Shown here: in pieces, positions 25,025-33,930 of the stretch
How the letters are laid out: every line of letters begins with the position of its first letter
Numbering within the stretch: the first letter of the stretch is position 1
DNA from: Peribacillus frigoritolerans
Lineage (GTDB): Bacteria > Bacillota > Bacilli > Bacillales > DSM-1321
DNA length: 64,000 nt
NCBI RefSeq assembly: GCF_030676415.1
Contig: NZ_JAUUTW010000010.1
Location: 62,001 to 126,000, forward strand
Reading direction: 5' to 3'
Position numbers and translations under genes: made by a program
Notes under the pieces: generated by a model
Databases searched by the model: none
The model's input: only the letters and a program-made list of their open reading frames with translations
What the model was told of the DNA's origin: nothing

Positions 25025-27013
25025 CTAGAATATTTTTTTCTCATTCAACTCGAGAGCTAATTCTTTAAAGAACTGCAGCGATTCTGGATTTCCCATGGAG
25101 TCTGCATTCACTACTTTATCAAACTCGAAACCTAATAACACTTTACGTATCGGGACTTCCATTTTCTTTCCGTTCAACGTTTTAGGAATTTGTTCAACGA
25201 CATGGATTTGGTCAGGGATAAAACGAGGGGATACATGCCCTCTGATTTGTTCCTTGATTTTTGCCGTCAATGCTGCATCCAGGATTTTACCGGGCTTAAG
25301 GACAACGAACAGCAGCAGTGAGGAACCGCGGCCAAGCACTTCCCTATCGATGACAAGGCTTTCCATCACCTCGTCTATCGCTTCGACGACCCGGTATATA
25401 TCGCTAGTTCCCATCCGTACACCAGAACGGTTGATGGTCGAGTCGGAACGTCCATAAATGATACAGCTGCCCTTGTCGTCGATCTTTATCCAATCACCAT
25501 GTTTCCATATGCCAGGATACGTATCGAAATAACTCTCGTAGTATCTTGTCCCGTCTTGATCATTCCAGAAGTATAGCGGCATGGACGGCATCGGTTTGGT
25601 AATGACTAATTCACCGACTTCATTAATCAATGTTTGACCATGCTCATCAAAGGCTTCCGCGCAAACACCCAATGCCCTTCCTTGTATCTCTCCGATTCTC
25701 ACGGGCAATGTTGGAACACCACCTACAAATCCGGCACAAACATCGGTTCCGCCACTGGATGAACTGAGCCAGATATCTTTCTTGACATTCTCATACACCC
25801 ATTTATAACCGTCGCCAGACAATGGAGCTCCAGTGGAAAAAAGAGCCTTCAATTTCGATAAATCATATTTTTCCATTGGCTTGTTTCCTAACTTCATGGA
25901 ATTCGTAAGGAATGGTGCACTTGTTCCAAAAAAAGTCATGCCTGTATCTTCCGCCAATTCCCAAAGGGCATCCATATTCGGAAAAGAAGGACTGCCGTCA
26001 TAAAGGACAATGGTCCCTTCATTAAGCAAACCACCCATAAGGAGATTCCACATCATCCAGCCTGTCGTCGTAAACCAGAATACAGTATCCTCGGAAGTTA
26101 TGCCTTGATGGATTTTTGTTGATTTAAAATGCTCCAATAATATACCGCCATGACCTTGTACAATTGGTTTTGGCATCCCGGTTGTACCTGATGAATAGAG
26201 AATCCAAAGCGGATGATCGAACGGAACGCTTTCAAAAGATAATTCTGCCTTTTCTTTTAATAGGTCATCCCAAGGAATCGTATCTGCCAGATTCACTTCC
26301 AAAATCTTTTTTTCTATGTAAGGAACCAACACGGTATGCTTGACAGTGACCAATTCCTGTTTAAGCTGTGAGACGACTGGTGTTTTATCATATACATTTC
26401 CATTGTATTGATACCCATCCACCGCCAGTAATACAACCGGTTCAATCTGTTTGAAACGATCTATGACGCTTCTTGCTCCAAAGTCAGGTGAACAGCTGGA
26501 CCAGATGGCACCTATGCTTACTGTTGCCAAGAAAGCTATGACCGCTTCAGGTATGTTTGGCATATAGGCAACAACACGATCACCTGATTTCACACCAAGT
26601 TCCCTTAATGAATGGGCGACAGAAGCTACTTTTTCTTTCAGCTCTTGCCAGCTAACCTCTTGTTGCTTGATATGTTCGGAACGAAAAAAAATCGCCGTTT
26701 TCTCTTCTTGATTATTCAATAATGCATTTTCAGCATAATTAAGCCTTGCCCCCTCGAACCATTTCGCACCTGGCATAGATTGCTCCGCTAAAACCCTGTC
26801 ATATTTCCTGGCTGCTTTTACATCACAATAATCCCAAATTGAAGCCCAAAATTCCTCCAGTTCATCTACCGACCATTTCCATAATTCATGATAATCATGA
26901 AATGTTAAACCTTTCTTTTCTTTTAACCATTTTACATATTGAGTCAATACCGTTTGCTTGATTTGTTCCTTTGTCGGTTCCCAAATGATTTGTCCATCTG
27001 TAAGCGGTTTCAT
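25025..27013 (-). CDS. Acetoacetyl-CoA synthetase (acetoacetate-CoA ligase)
   Basis: AMP-forming acyl-CoA synthetase of 662 aa with the N-terminal ACAS extension (YHELWKWSVDELEEFW, then SMPGAKWFEGARLNYAEN). The adenylation motif is LYSSGTTGMPKPI, and further signatures are FFGTSAPFL, GEIQGRALG and YGRSDSTINRSGVRMG; the C-terminal lysine region is TLNGKKMEVPIRK. GARLNYAEN and the RSDSTINRSGVR form point to acetoacetate rather than acetate. It activates acetoacetate for ketone-body or poly-hydroxybutyrate/leucine breakdown. Monocistronic with its own terminator. Confidence 0.88.
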   Translation of the reverse strand: MKPLTDGQIIWEPTKEQIKQTVLTQYVKWLKEKKGLTFHDYHELWKWSVDELEEFWASIWDYCDVKAARKYDRVLAEQSMPGAKWFEGARLNYAENALLNNQEEKTAIFFRSEHIKQQEVSWQELKEKVASVAHSLRELGVKSGDRVVAYMPNIPEAVIAFLATVSIGAIWSSCSPDFGARSVIDRFKQIEPVVLLAVDGYQYNGNVYDKTPVVSQLKQELVTVKHTVLVPYIEKKILEVNLADTIPWDDLLKEKAELSFESVPFDHPLWILYSSGTTGMPKPIVQGHGGILLEHFKSTKIHQGITSEDTVFWFTTTGWMMWNLLMGGLLNEGTIVLYDGSPSFPNMDALWELAEDTGMTFFGTSAPFLTNSMKLGNKPMEKYDLSKLKALFSTGAPLSGDGYKWVYENVKKDIWLSSSSGGTDVCAGFVGGVPTLPVRIGEIQGRALGVCAEAFDEHGQTLINEVGELVITKPMPSMPLYFWNDQDGTRYYESYFDTYPGIWKHGDWIKIDDKGSCIIYGRSDSTINRSGVRMGTSDIYRVVEAIDEVMESLVIDREVLGRGSSLLLFVVLKPGKILDAALTAKIKEQIRGHVSPRFIPDQIHVVEQIPKTLNGKKMEVPIRKVLLGFEFDKVVNADSMGNPESLQFFKELALELNEKKIF

Positions 27014-27122
27014 TCAATCATCTCCCTTAGGTATCAAATGCGTCATTGAATCATTTCATAATAATTGGTAGTTTACTTGAATTGTAATCTATGAGTTCAA
27101 AAACTGTCAATTTACACTAAAC

Positions 27123-28394
27123 TCAAATAGGCTCGTATCTATGTATGGGCAGGTTAATAGAGAAACATGTCCCTTTCCCTTGTACACTTGACACATGTAC
27201 CGTTCCATCCATGCTTTTGATAACGCTATATGAAACCATCATGCCTAATCCAGTTCCTTTATTTTTTGTCGTGAAGTAAGGCTCACCTAAACGGTATATT
27301 TGTTCCTGTGACATTCCAATTCCCTGATCTTGGATCTTAATTTGGATGGTGGAGGCAGCACGAATTAAATGTACGTATATTTCGCCATCATGGTCCATCG
27401 ATTCTATCCCATTCTTTAAGATATTGAACAGGCACTGCTGGAATTTCTTCCTTTCCCCCTTGATATAATAAGCTCCATCTTCGAATAGGGACAACTTCAA
27501 TTCTATTCCATTACTGGTAGCCAAGGGTTTTATGCTGTTCACGACATGCTGAATTTCCTCGGATACACTTAATCGTTCTGTGTTATCAGGGCTTATGGCA
27601 GCAAACGTCAAATAATCATTAATGACATCCGTGGCCCGATCTAATTCCTCCAGTGCAATATTTGCATATTTGACCTTTGTATGGGAAGACACGTCTTCGC
27701 TTAACATTTGAATATATCCCCTTGTAACCGTAAGGGGATTTCTGACTTCATGAGATATGCTAGCAGCCAGATGACTAACGATCTGCAATTTTTCCGCTTT
27801 CACTAATTTTTCGAGAACCTGAAAATTAGTGAGGATGACTTCCCATAGTAAGATTACAACAACGATTCCTATGACTTGGATCGTGAAGTATTGCTTCCAT
27901 AGGCTTATACCAATAGTAAGTTCAAATACTTCTGTTGAAATAAACTGTGTGAGAATGTGAACAATAAAGATTAATAATATACCGATTAAGATTTTTTTAC
28001 TGACAGACATTTTTAGATAGTATTTAGATATAAAAAACAGGGAAACACCAATTAGTGGAAAAGTGATGCATGATATATAAAATCCATTTTCCCCCCCTGT
28101 TAAATAGCGAATAAGAAGAGTGATGACTATTAATAGGAACCCTAACCGGTAGCCTCCATATAAACCGCCTAAAAGAAAAGGGATCCATCGAAGATCCCAA
28201 ACAAAATCCTCTTCTATGATCACTGGAAACAGCATACATAGAACAAGTGAAAGAATAGGGAAAATGGATAAGAACGATCCTTTTAATGCATCTAAACGAT
28301 ATACGTACTTCACAAGATAACTCATTTGCAATAAAAAGATCGGAAAAAGGATAATTAAAAAGTTAATCAGTAAATCTTTTGTCATCAGATTCAT
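27123..28394 (-). CDS. Orphan sensor histidine kinase, KinB-like
   Basis: Six hydrophobic segments in the first 190 residues form a 5TM-Lyt-type sensor with GGLYGGYRLG; then HisKA with the phosphorylated H215 in SHLAASISHEVRNPLTVTRG, N box NILKNGIESM, G boxes DQGIGM and GTGLGM. 423 aa, complete. No response regulator is adjacent, as for the Bacillus kinases that feed the Spo0A phosphorelay; a sporulation input is likely but not shown. The ATG has a weak ribosome binding site. Confidence 0.85.
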   Translation of the reverse strand: MNLMTKDLLINFLIILFPIFLLQMSYLVKYVYRLDALKGSFLSIFPILSLVLCMLFPVIIEEDFVWDLRWIPFLLGGLYGGYRLGFLLIVITLLIRYLTGGENGFYISCITFPLIGVSLFFISKYYLKMSVSKKILIGILLIFIVHILTQFISTEVFELTIGISLWKQYFTIQVIGIVVVILLWEVILTNFQVLEKLVKAEKLQIVSHLAASISHEVRNPLTVTRGYIQMLSEDVSSHTKVKYANIALEELDRATDVINDYLTFAAISPDNTERLSVSEEIQHVVNSIKPLATSNGIELKLSLFEDGAYYIKGERKKFQQCLFNILKNGIESMDHDGEIYVHLIRAASTIQIKIQDQGIGMSQEQIYRLGEPYFTTKNKGTGLGMMVSYSVIKSMDGTVHVSSVQGKGTCFSINLPIHRYEPI

Positions 28395-28545
28395 TTTTAC
28401 ACCGAACTTTCGATATTTTTCGAAGATTTAGACAGGTATATAAATCATAACAAGATAGAGAATGATAAGCTAGTAAAATTATGATGTGGGAATTAAAAGG
28501 TTTCTATTCCGCCATCCAGGTAAGAAATTGGGTTAATGTTATAAA

Positions 28546-28589
28546 AAAATACCCGTTCGTAAAAGTGTCTTTTTACGAACGGGTATTTT
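28546..28589. terminator. Bidirectional hairpin terminator
   Basis: AAAATACCCGTTCGTAAAA pairs with TTTTACGAACGGGTATTTT; A- and T-rich flanks on both sides. Confidence 0.75.
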
Positions 28590-28623
28590 CTTTCCATATA
28601 GGTAATTCCTTCCGAACTTTACG

Positions 28624-28725
28624 TTAATCATACTCACCTGTTAAACAATGACACTCCGATACTTCTGACATAGAAGCTGATGCCTTTTCCAAAACTTCCA
28701 GTTTTTCCGAGAGAACAATTTTCTA
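28624..28725 (-). pseudogene. Remnant of an Lrp/AsnC-family regulator
   Basis: A minus-strand frame without start reads EKLEVLEKASASMSEVSECH then CLTGEYD-stop. MxEVxECHxxTGEYD is the signature of the Lrp/AsnC effector-binding (RAM) domain, normally followed by YLLKV. Both the DNA-binding half and the C-terminus are gone. Confidence 0.5.
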
Positions 28726-28897
28726 GTATTGGATGGGGCGAAGTAAACCCTATTGAGAAATATTGATTGATCGGTAAAAATGATCAGTCCATAAAAATTT
28801 TTCTTAACCCGTAGATTATTGAATATCGCAAATTTCCTTCCATAAAATCGCCATGTATAGAAACGCCTTTTTAGATATAGAAATAAGATGTTACAGT

Positions 28898-29230
28898 TTA
28901 TTCACTTTCATGGTTCTTAAATGTTTTCCCATCATGGTAGTAAAGTTCAGAGCCTAAATTAATATTTCTTTCTTCTTTCAATTGACGTATAAGCTCTTCA
29001 CTTTTTGTTTTATTCATTTCTTTATACCAGGTTCCTTGTGGATATAGAACAGCGATCGGACCATGCTTGCATTGGCCGTTACATAATGTTTTTGTTGTGT
29101 GAATCTCCTTTTGCAGATCTAAGCTTTTCAATTCTCCTCTAATGGTCTCTGTTACTTCTTCTGCTCCATTTTTCGTGCATGTTTTCCCATTGCAAATTAA
29201 TAGATGTTTGCTAATCCCATCTAAGTTCAT
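28898..29230 (-). CDS. Thioredoxin-like [2Fe-2S] ferredoxin domain protein
   Basis: 110 aa: HLLICNGKTCTKNGAEEV, then TLCNGQCKHGPIAVLYPQGTWY. The cysteine pattern C-x4-C ... C-x3-C matches the (2Fe-2S) thioredoxin-fold ferredoxins. RBS AAGGGG. It is the last gene of the copper operon, 26 bp after the YtkA-like gene. It may shuttle electrons or buffer metal under copper stress (inference). Confidence 0.8.
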   Translation of the reverse strand: MNLDGISKHLLICNGKTCTKNGAEEVTETIRGELKSLDLQKEIHTTKTLCNGQCKHGPIAVLYPQGTWYKEMNKTKSEELIRQLKEERNINLGSELYYHDGKTFKNHESE

Positions 29231-29256
29231 AAAAATTCCCCTTTGATTTTTCCTTT

Positions 29257-30135
29257 TTACTTGACCTCTATAACAAATGGATAGCTACCTACTTTGCCAT
29301 CAAATTTAAATTCTCCCCACACTTTGTAGATTCCAGGCTTATCAAATTTTGTTTCAAATTGTGTCTTTTCTTTTGATGTAGGGTGCACATGAACAAATTT
29401 CTCACCCTTATCATCCAAAATAACAACATGTCCTAAAGCCCCCAGATAGGGCTCTGGAGTAATCCCTTTCGTATCAAAGCTTAACGTTACATCTTTGTTT
29501 ATTCCTGGCTCTGTAGTTGTTAATTCAACTGTCTTTTCATTGATTGTTTTTGTTAAGTTTGTATCAACCTTTAGTGAGTTTTCCTCATGTTCACCATGAC
29601 CTTTACCTACCTGCAGTTCTATCGGACTTATCTGATAGGCAAGGTTTTTTGGTTTAATATCGATAAACACTTTATAAGAGTTTTCAGGTAGGGCGAATTT
29701 CTGAGTATACATGCCATTTCCTTTTTTCACAGGATGTAGATGGTAATAATCTTCTAAGTCGGCACTTACAATAATTACATGCATAATCTTTTCATGTGAT
29801 ATTTCTAATTTAGGTGAATGTTGATCTTTATCCTTAACATCAATGGTTATTAAGCCTTCTTCATACTTTACGTTTGTGACCAATTCACTTTTTGAATGAG
29901 CTACATGGTCTGAATGTCCTGAATCCTTACCATCACTTTTTTGGTTTGTATGATTACCATTATGTGCTTGCTCATTAATAGATTCTTTTTCCTCGTTACC
30001 ATTTGTTTTTGCCGCATGGTTATCCGTGTGATCGTCATTACTGTTCAAGCTTGCATATACGGAATATCCGCCAATTACTAATCCAAGATACACAATGGCT
30101 GAAACCGCCCAGGTCAACATGTTTTTTCGTTTCAT
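29257..30135 (-). CDS. Membrane-anchored YtkA/FixH-like copper-associated protein
   Basis: N-terminal membrane anchor (LTWAVSAIVYLGLVIGGYSVYA), a His/Asp/Asn-rich linker (residues 33-80, many H) that could bind metal, then two beta-sandwich parts. The first holds DYYHLHPVKKGNGMYTQKF and the second YLGALGHVVILDDKGEKFVH followed by VHPTSKEK, the HxHP pattern of YtkA-like domains. It faces outward. Directly downstream of copA (29 bp), so it probably binds or hands over copper outside the membrane. It has two such domains, more than a single-domain YtkA protein. Confidence 0.75.
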   Translation of the reverse strand: MKRKNMLTWAVSAIVYLGLVIGGYSVYASLNSNDDHTDNHAAKTNGNEEKESINEQAHNGNHTNQKSDGKDSGHSDHVAHSKSELVTNVKYEEGLITIDVKDKDQHSPKLEISHEKIMHVIIVSADLEDYYHLHPVKKGNGMYTQKFALPENSYKVFIDIKPKNLAYQISPIELQVGKGHGEHEENSLKVDTNLTKTINEKTVELTTTEPGINKDVTLSFDTKGITPEPYLGALGHVVILDDKGEKFVHVHPTSKEKTQFETKFDKPGIYKVWGEFKFDGKVGSYPFVIEVK

Positions 30136-30164
30136 GAAAAAACCCTCTCTTTTAAATAGATAGT

Positions 30165-32585
30165 TTATCCTTTTAACTTAATCCTTTGTAATCTGAGTGC
30201 GTTTAAAACAACTGAAACTGAACTGAATGCCATGGCTACTCCTGCAAGCCACGGTGCCAGAAATCCTAGTGCTGCAATTGGAACTCCTATAGCATTATAA
30301 GCAAAGGCCCAAAATAAATTTTGCTTGATATTTCGAATCGTCATTTTACTCATAAAGATGGCATCGGCAATACTATTTAAGTCTCCTCTGATTAAGGTAA
30401 TATCAGCAGCCTCCATTGCTACATCCGTACCTGTACCGATTGCCATGCCAATATCAGCAGTAGCTAACGCTGGGGCATCGTTAATTCCATCACCGACCAT
30501 TGCCACTATCTTTCCATCTTTTTGAAGCTTTTTAACTTCCTCTGCCTTTCCTTCAGGCAGGACTTCTGCTATAACATGGTCAATTCCGACTTCATTTGCA
30601 ATTGCTTGAGCTGTCTGCTTGTTATCTCCCGTAATCATAACAATCTCAAGACCCATATTTTTTAACCTTTCAATCGCTTTTTGAGAAGTATCTTTAATTG
30701 TATCTGCAACAGCAATCACACCGGCAAATTGATGATCAATTGAAACTAGCATTGCGGTCTTACCTTGCTTTTCTAAGTTTTCCATCTTAGGTAATATGTT
30801 CCCAACATCAATGTTATTTTTCTCCATAAGCCGGCGCGTTCCGATAAGCAAGGATTTGGTTTCAACTATAGATTCGATTCCAAAACCAGGAATGGCTTCG
30901 AAGTGTTCTGAGCTGCCTAGTTCAATACCTTTTTCTTTAATCCCCTCAACAATTGCCTCAGCTAACGGATGTTCAGAACTTCTCTCTGCAGCACCGACTA
31001 ACTTTAAAAATCCCTTTTCTTCAAACCCATTTGAGAGAATAACATCTGTAAGTGTTGGTTTTCCATTTGTTACAGTTCCCGTTTTATCAAGGATCACTGT
31101 ATCCAATCGATGAGTGGTTTCAAGATGCTCACCGCCTTTAAACAAAATCCCATATTCAGCTGCTCGGCCTGACCCTGCCATAATTGACGTTGGGGTAGCT
31201 AGGCCTAGAGCACATGGACAGGCGATAACTAATACGGCAATTAACTTTTCAAGAGCTACTGCAAACTCTCCCGGACTTACAAAAAAGTACCACACAAGAA
31301 ATGTAATAATCGCTATACCCACTACAATAGGGACAAATATTCCTGAGATGACATCGGCTAAGCGTTGAATAGGCGCTTTTGATCCTTGTGCTTCTTCGAC
31401 TACTTTGATGATTTGAGCTAAGGCAGTTTCTTTTCCTACCTTTGTTGCCTTAACCTTCAGAAACCCGTTTTTGTTAATTGTTGAGCCAATTACTAAATCT
31501 CCTACTGTTTTATCAACAGGAATACTTTCACCTGTAATCATTGACTCATCTAAGGCAGATCTCCCTTCAAATATTTCTCCGTCTACGGGTACTTTTTCAC
31601 CTGGTTTAACATAAACGATATCTCCAGCCATTACATCTTCGATAGGTAAATTCATTTCTTGACCATCTCTTAAAACTGTGGCTGTTTTGGCTTGCAAACC
31701 CATAAGTTTTTTAATGGCTTCTGATGAACGCCCTTTTGCTTTTGCTTCAAATAACTTACCTAATATAATGAGAGTAATTAACACTGCACTTGTTTCAAAA
31801 TATAACTCCACCATATGTTCATCGGAGCCTATTGATAAAATACTCAAGTAAATACTGTAAAAATAAGCTGCAGAGGTGCCAAGTGCAACTAAAACATCCA
31901 TGTTTGCACTTTTATTCCTTAATGCCTTATAGGCACCTACATAAAATTGACCTCCAACTAAAAATTGAACAGGAGTCGCAAGTGCGAGTTGGACCCATGG
32001 ATTCATGAACATCTCTGGTAGCCAAATAAAAGATGTAAATTCAAAATGACTGACCATCGCCCAAAGTAAAGGGATGGACAAAATAGAAGAGAATATGAAT
32101 TTTCCTGTTTGTTTCTCAATTTCCTTCTGTCTATGATCAACCTTTTCGCCTGTAGTTTCTTGCTTTTGTTCTAAACGATAACCCAATTTCTTAATGGCAC
32201 CCTTCATATCTGGGACCGAGACTTCATCAGGATTATATTCTACAAGGGCTGATTCTAATGCGAAGTTTACAGTTGCATTTTGTACCCCATCTAACTTGTT
32301 TAAACGTTTTTCAATCCTGTTAGCACATGCTGCGCATGTCATACCAGATATATCAAATTCAGCTTTTTCACTAACCACTTTATACCCTAAGGATTCGACT
32401 TTATCTTTAAGTTGATTAACATTTGATTTGGATGGATCAAATGTTACTTTTGATTTTTCTAAAGCAAAATTTACGCTTGCATCCTCTACTCCATCTATTT
32501 TTTTGAGACCTTTTTCTATTCTCACTGCACAGGCAGCACACGTCATGCCAGCTATTTGAAGTGTTGTTTCTTTTTTATCGCTCAT
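30165..32585 (-). CDS. copA: Copper-exporting P1B-type ATPase CopA
   Basis: 806 aa. Two N-terminal heavy-metal domains with CxxC (C16/C19 in GMTCAACAVRI, and a second GMTCAACANRI near residue 82), eight predicted membrane helices, the intramembrane CPCALG motif, DKTGT phosphorylation site, SEHPLAEAI nucleotide-binding motif and GDGINDAPAL hinge. Two HMA domains and CPC identify Cu(I) export. A CsoR box lies 22 bp before the start. Followed by the YtkA-like and ferredoxin genes. Confidence 0.96.
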   Translation of the reverse strand: MSDKKETTLQIAGMTCAACAVRIEKGLKKIDGVEDASVNFALEKSKVTFDPSKSNVNQLKDKVESLGYKVVSEKAEFDISGMTCAACANRIEKRLNKLDGVQNATVNFALESALVEYNPDEVSVPDMKGAIKKLGYRLEQKQETTGEKVDHRQKEIEKQTGKFIFSSILSIPLLWAMVSHFEFTSFIWLPEMFMNPWVQLALATPVQFLVGGQFYVGAYKALRNKSANMDVLVALGTSAAYFYSIYLSILSIGSDEHMVELYFETSAVLITLIILGKLFEAKAKGRSSEAIKKLMGLQAKTATVLRDGQEMNLPIEDVMAGDIVYVKPGEKVPVDGEIFEGRSALDESMITGESIPVDKTVGDLVIGSTINKNGFLKVKATKVGKETALAQIIKVVEEAQGSKAPIQRLADVISGIFVPIVVGIAIITFLVWYFFVSPGEFAVALEKLIAVLVIACPCALGLATPTSIMAGSGRAAEYGILFKGGEHLETTHRLDTVILDKTGTVTNGKPTLTDVILSNGFEEKGFLKLVGAAERSSEHPLAEAIVEGIKEKGIELGSSEHFEAIPGFGIESIVETKSLLIGTRRLMEKNNIDVGNILPKMENLEKQGKTAMLVSIDHQFAGVIAVADTIKDTSQKAIERLKNMGLEIVMITGDNKQTAQAIANEVGIDHVIAEVLPEGKAEEVKKLQKDGKIVAMVGDGINDAPALATADIGMAIGTGTDVAMEAADITLIRGDLNSIADAIFMSKMTIRNIKQNLFWAFAYNAIGVPIAALGFLAPWLAGVAMAFSSVSVVLNALRLQRIKLKG

Positions 32586-32607
32586 AACCTTACACTCCTA
32601 TCACCAC

Positions 32608-32624
32608 ATACTACAGTGGGGTAT
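32608..32624. promoter_or_regulatory. CsoR box upstream of copA
   Basis: ATACTACAGTGGGGTAT; read on the minus strand it is ATACCC-like at one end and AGTAT-like at the other, the same pattern as the two boxes upstream. Confidence 0.75.
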
Positions 32625-32638
32625 ATTTTCCAGGGAAG

Positions 32639-32670
32639 AAAACGTGCCGGGACGAGTCAGCACGTTTTTT
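32639..32670. terminator. Hairpin terminator between copZ and copA
   Basis: AACGTGC / GCACGTT stem with A- and T-runs on both sides; ends the upstream copZ transcript and makes copA depend on its own CsoR-controlled promoter. Confidence 0.6.
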
Positions 32671-32701
32671 CAATTCCTTAGTGACGAATTTGATCTTTAG
32701 G

Positions 32702-32917
32702 TCATTTACTCAGCTCTACATCATAACCTTGGTCCTCTATAATGTCAGTAATCCCCTTTAAAGAAACTACTTTCGAATCAAATGATACATCTACTTTTCC
32801 TTCATTTAAGTGAACCTTTACAAACTGAACGCCCTTCATTTTTCCTACGTTCCCCTCAATTGAATTAATACAATGCCCGCATGACATTCCTTTCACTGAT
32901 AATTTTACATTCTCCAT
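32702..32917 (-). CDS. copZ: Copper chaperone CopZ, copy A
   Basis: 71-aa single heavy-metal-associated domain with the Cu(I) site C13/C16 in GMSCGHC and the ferredoxin-like pattern ending DIIEDQGYDVE. It delivers Cu(I) to CopA. It differs from the neighbouring copy by many substitutions, so the duplication is old. It has its own CsoR box 53 bp upstream. Confidence 0.92.
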   Translation of the reverse strand: MENVKLSVKGMSCGHCINSIEGNVGKMKGVQFVKVHLNEGKVDVSFDSKVVSLKGITDIIEDQGYDVELSK

Positions 32918-32969
32918 TTTTTTGTCCTCCTTAATTTATGTTAGATGATCTATTTTATAAACAAAAACC

Positions 32970-32986
32970 ATACCCTGGTATAGTAT
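32970..32986. promoter_or_regulatory. CsoR box between the two copZ genes
   Basis: ATACCCTGGTATAGTAT, matching the ATACCC-N6-AGTAT pattern shared by the other two boxes. Confidence 0.75.
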
Positions 32987-33036
32987 ATGAATTTCAGAAA
33001 GAAATCGTGCTTTAATCAACACGTTCTTTATTCATG

Positions 33037-33243
33037 TTATTGTACATCATACCCTTGGTCGTCAATTGTTTCCTTAATAGAATCAAGGGTTACGTCATTG
33101 GGATTAAACTCCACTTCAACAGTTCCTGAATCCAAGTTTACTTTCACAGAGTTAACTCCAGATAATTTCCCTACACTGCCTTCAATCGCTTTAATGCAAT
33201 GTCCACAAGACATACCCTTTACATTTAAAGTGTTTTTTTCCAT
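33037..33243 (-). CDS. copZ: Copper chaperone CopZ, copy B
   Basis: 68-aa HMA domain with C13/C16 in GMSCGHC and the end IDDQGYDVQ. It follows csoR by 17 bp, so the two are co-transcribed. Carrying two CopZ paralogues and two HMA domains in CopA gives four Cu(I) sites within one locus. Confidence 0.92.
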   Translation of the reverse strand: MEKNTLNVKGMSCGHCIKAIEGSVGKLSGVNSVKVNLDSGTVEVEFNPNDVTLDSIKETIDDQGYDVQ

Positions 33244-33260
33244 ACTAACTCAATCCCCTT

Positions 33261-33593
33261 CTATTTTTTCATTAATTTTTGAAATGTAACCAGTACCTCA
33301 TCTAAAACCTCTGTATCTCCCGCTTGAATTCTTTCAAGAACACAGCTTTTCAAATGACCCTCCAATAAAATACGGGCAACACTATTTAAAGCTGATTGGG
33401 TCGCAGCTATTTGTGTAATTACATCGTCACAGTACGTATCTTTTTCAATTAACCCTTTTATTCCTCGGATTTGTCCTTCCACTCGATTTAATCTTGTTAC
33501 TAAATTATTTTTCACATTATCTGAATGATGACTTTTCCTTTCACTTTCTGATGAGCAACATGAATCGATTTCAGCAATATTATCTGAATTCAT
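33261..33593 (-). CDS. csoR: Copper-sensing repressor CsoR
   Basis: DUF156-type helical repressor. From the ATG at 33593 (GAGGAG 8 bases upstream) the Cu(I) ligands are C55, H80 and C84, with the exact C-x24-H-x3-C spacing of CsoR. RLNRVEGQIRGIKGLIE is the DNA-binding face. The Ser/Cys-rich N-terminal tail (DSCCSSESERKSHH) is extra and might bind metal. It represses itself and the cop genes through the three boxes seen; Cu(I) binding releases DNA. Confidence 0.92.
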   Translation of the reverse strand: MNSDNIAEIDSCCSSESERKSHHSDNVKNNLVTRLNRVEGQIRGIKGLIEKDTYCDDVITQIAATQSALNSVARILLEGHLKSCVLERIQAGDTEVLDEVLVTFQKLMKK

Positions 33594-33625
33594 TGACAAA
33601 TCTCCTCAACTCCTTTAACGAAATA

Positions 33626-33647
33626 ATACTATACCCCCCTATAGTAT
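33626..33647. promoter_or_regulatory. CsoR box upstream of csoR
   Basis: 8-base arms ATACTATA and TATAGTAT around six C residues; contains ATACCC-N6-AGTAT. It lies 33 bp ahead of the csoR start. Confidence 0.8.
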
Positions 33648-33871
33648 GTAAAGCCCTTTTTATTTATACTTAAAAAATAGTTAGTGGACATAGTTTTTTT
33701 TATAACTCTTGGATGATTTCCTATGCAAAAGCAAAAGTAGATCCATTAATTTGGCATTTTGGAGCAGAAGCTTCCTTAATAAAAAAGGAAAGCCATACAA
33801 AAATGTGCAGGAGTGTCCATCATCATCATAGGGCTTCTCGATATAAACCTATTTGTAGATGAATGAAAAAA
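33648..33871. other. Intergenic region, no gene
   Basis: About 220 bp with no start-bearing ORF on either strand. Confidence 0.4.
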
Positions 33872-33900
33872 AGCCAGTCCTTTGAAAAAAGAACTGGCCT
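33872..33900 (-). terminator. Terminator of the NlpC/P60 gene
   Basis: AGCCAGT / ACTGGCCT stem with TTTTTTT on the minus strand, 31 bp past the stop. Confidence 0.7.
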
Positions 33901-33930
33901 TAGATGTCATAAGAGTTAAAAGTCACCCAA

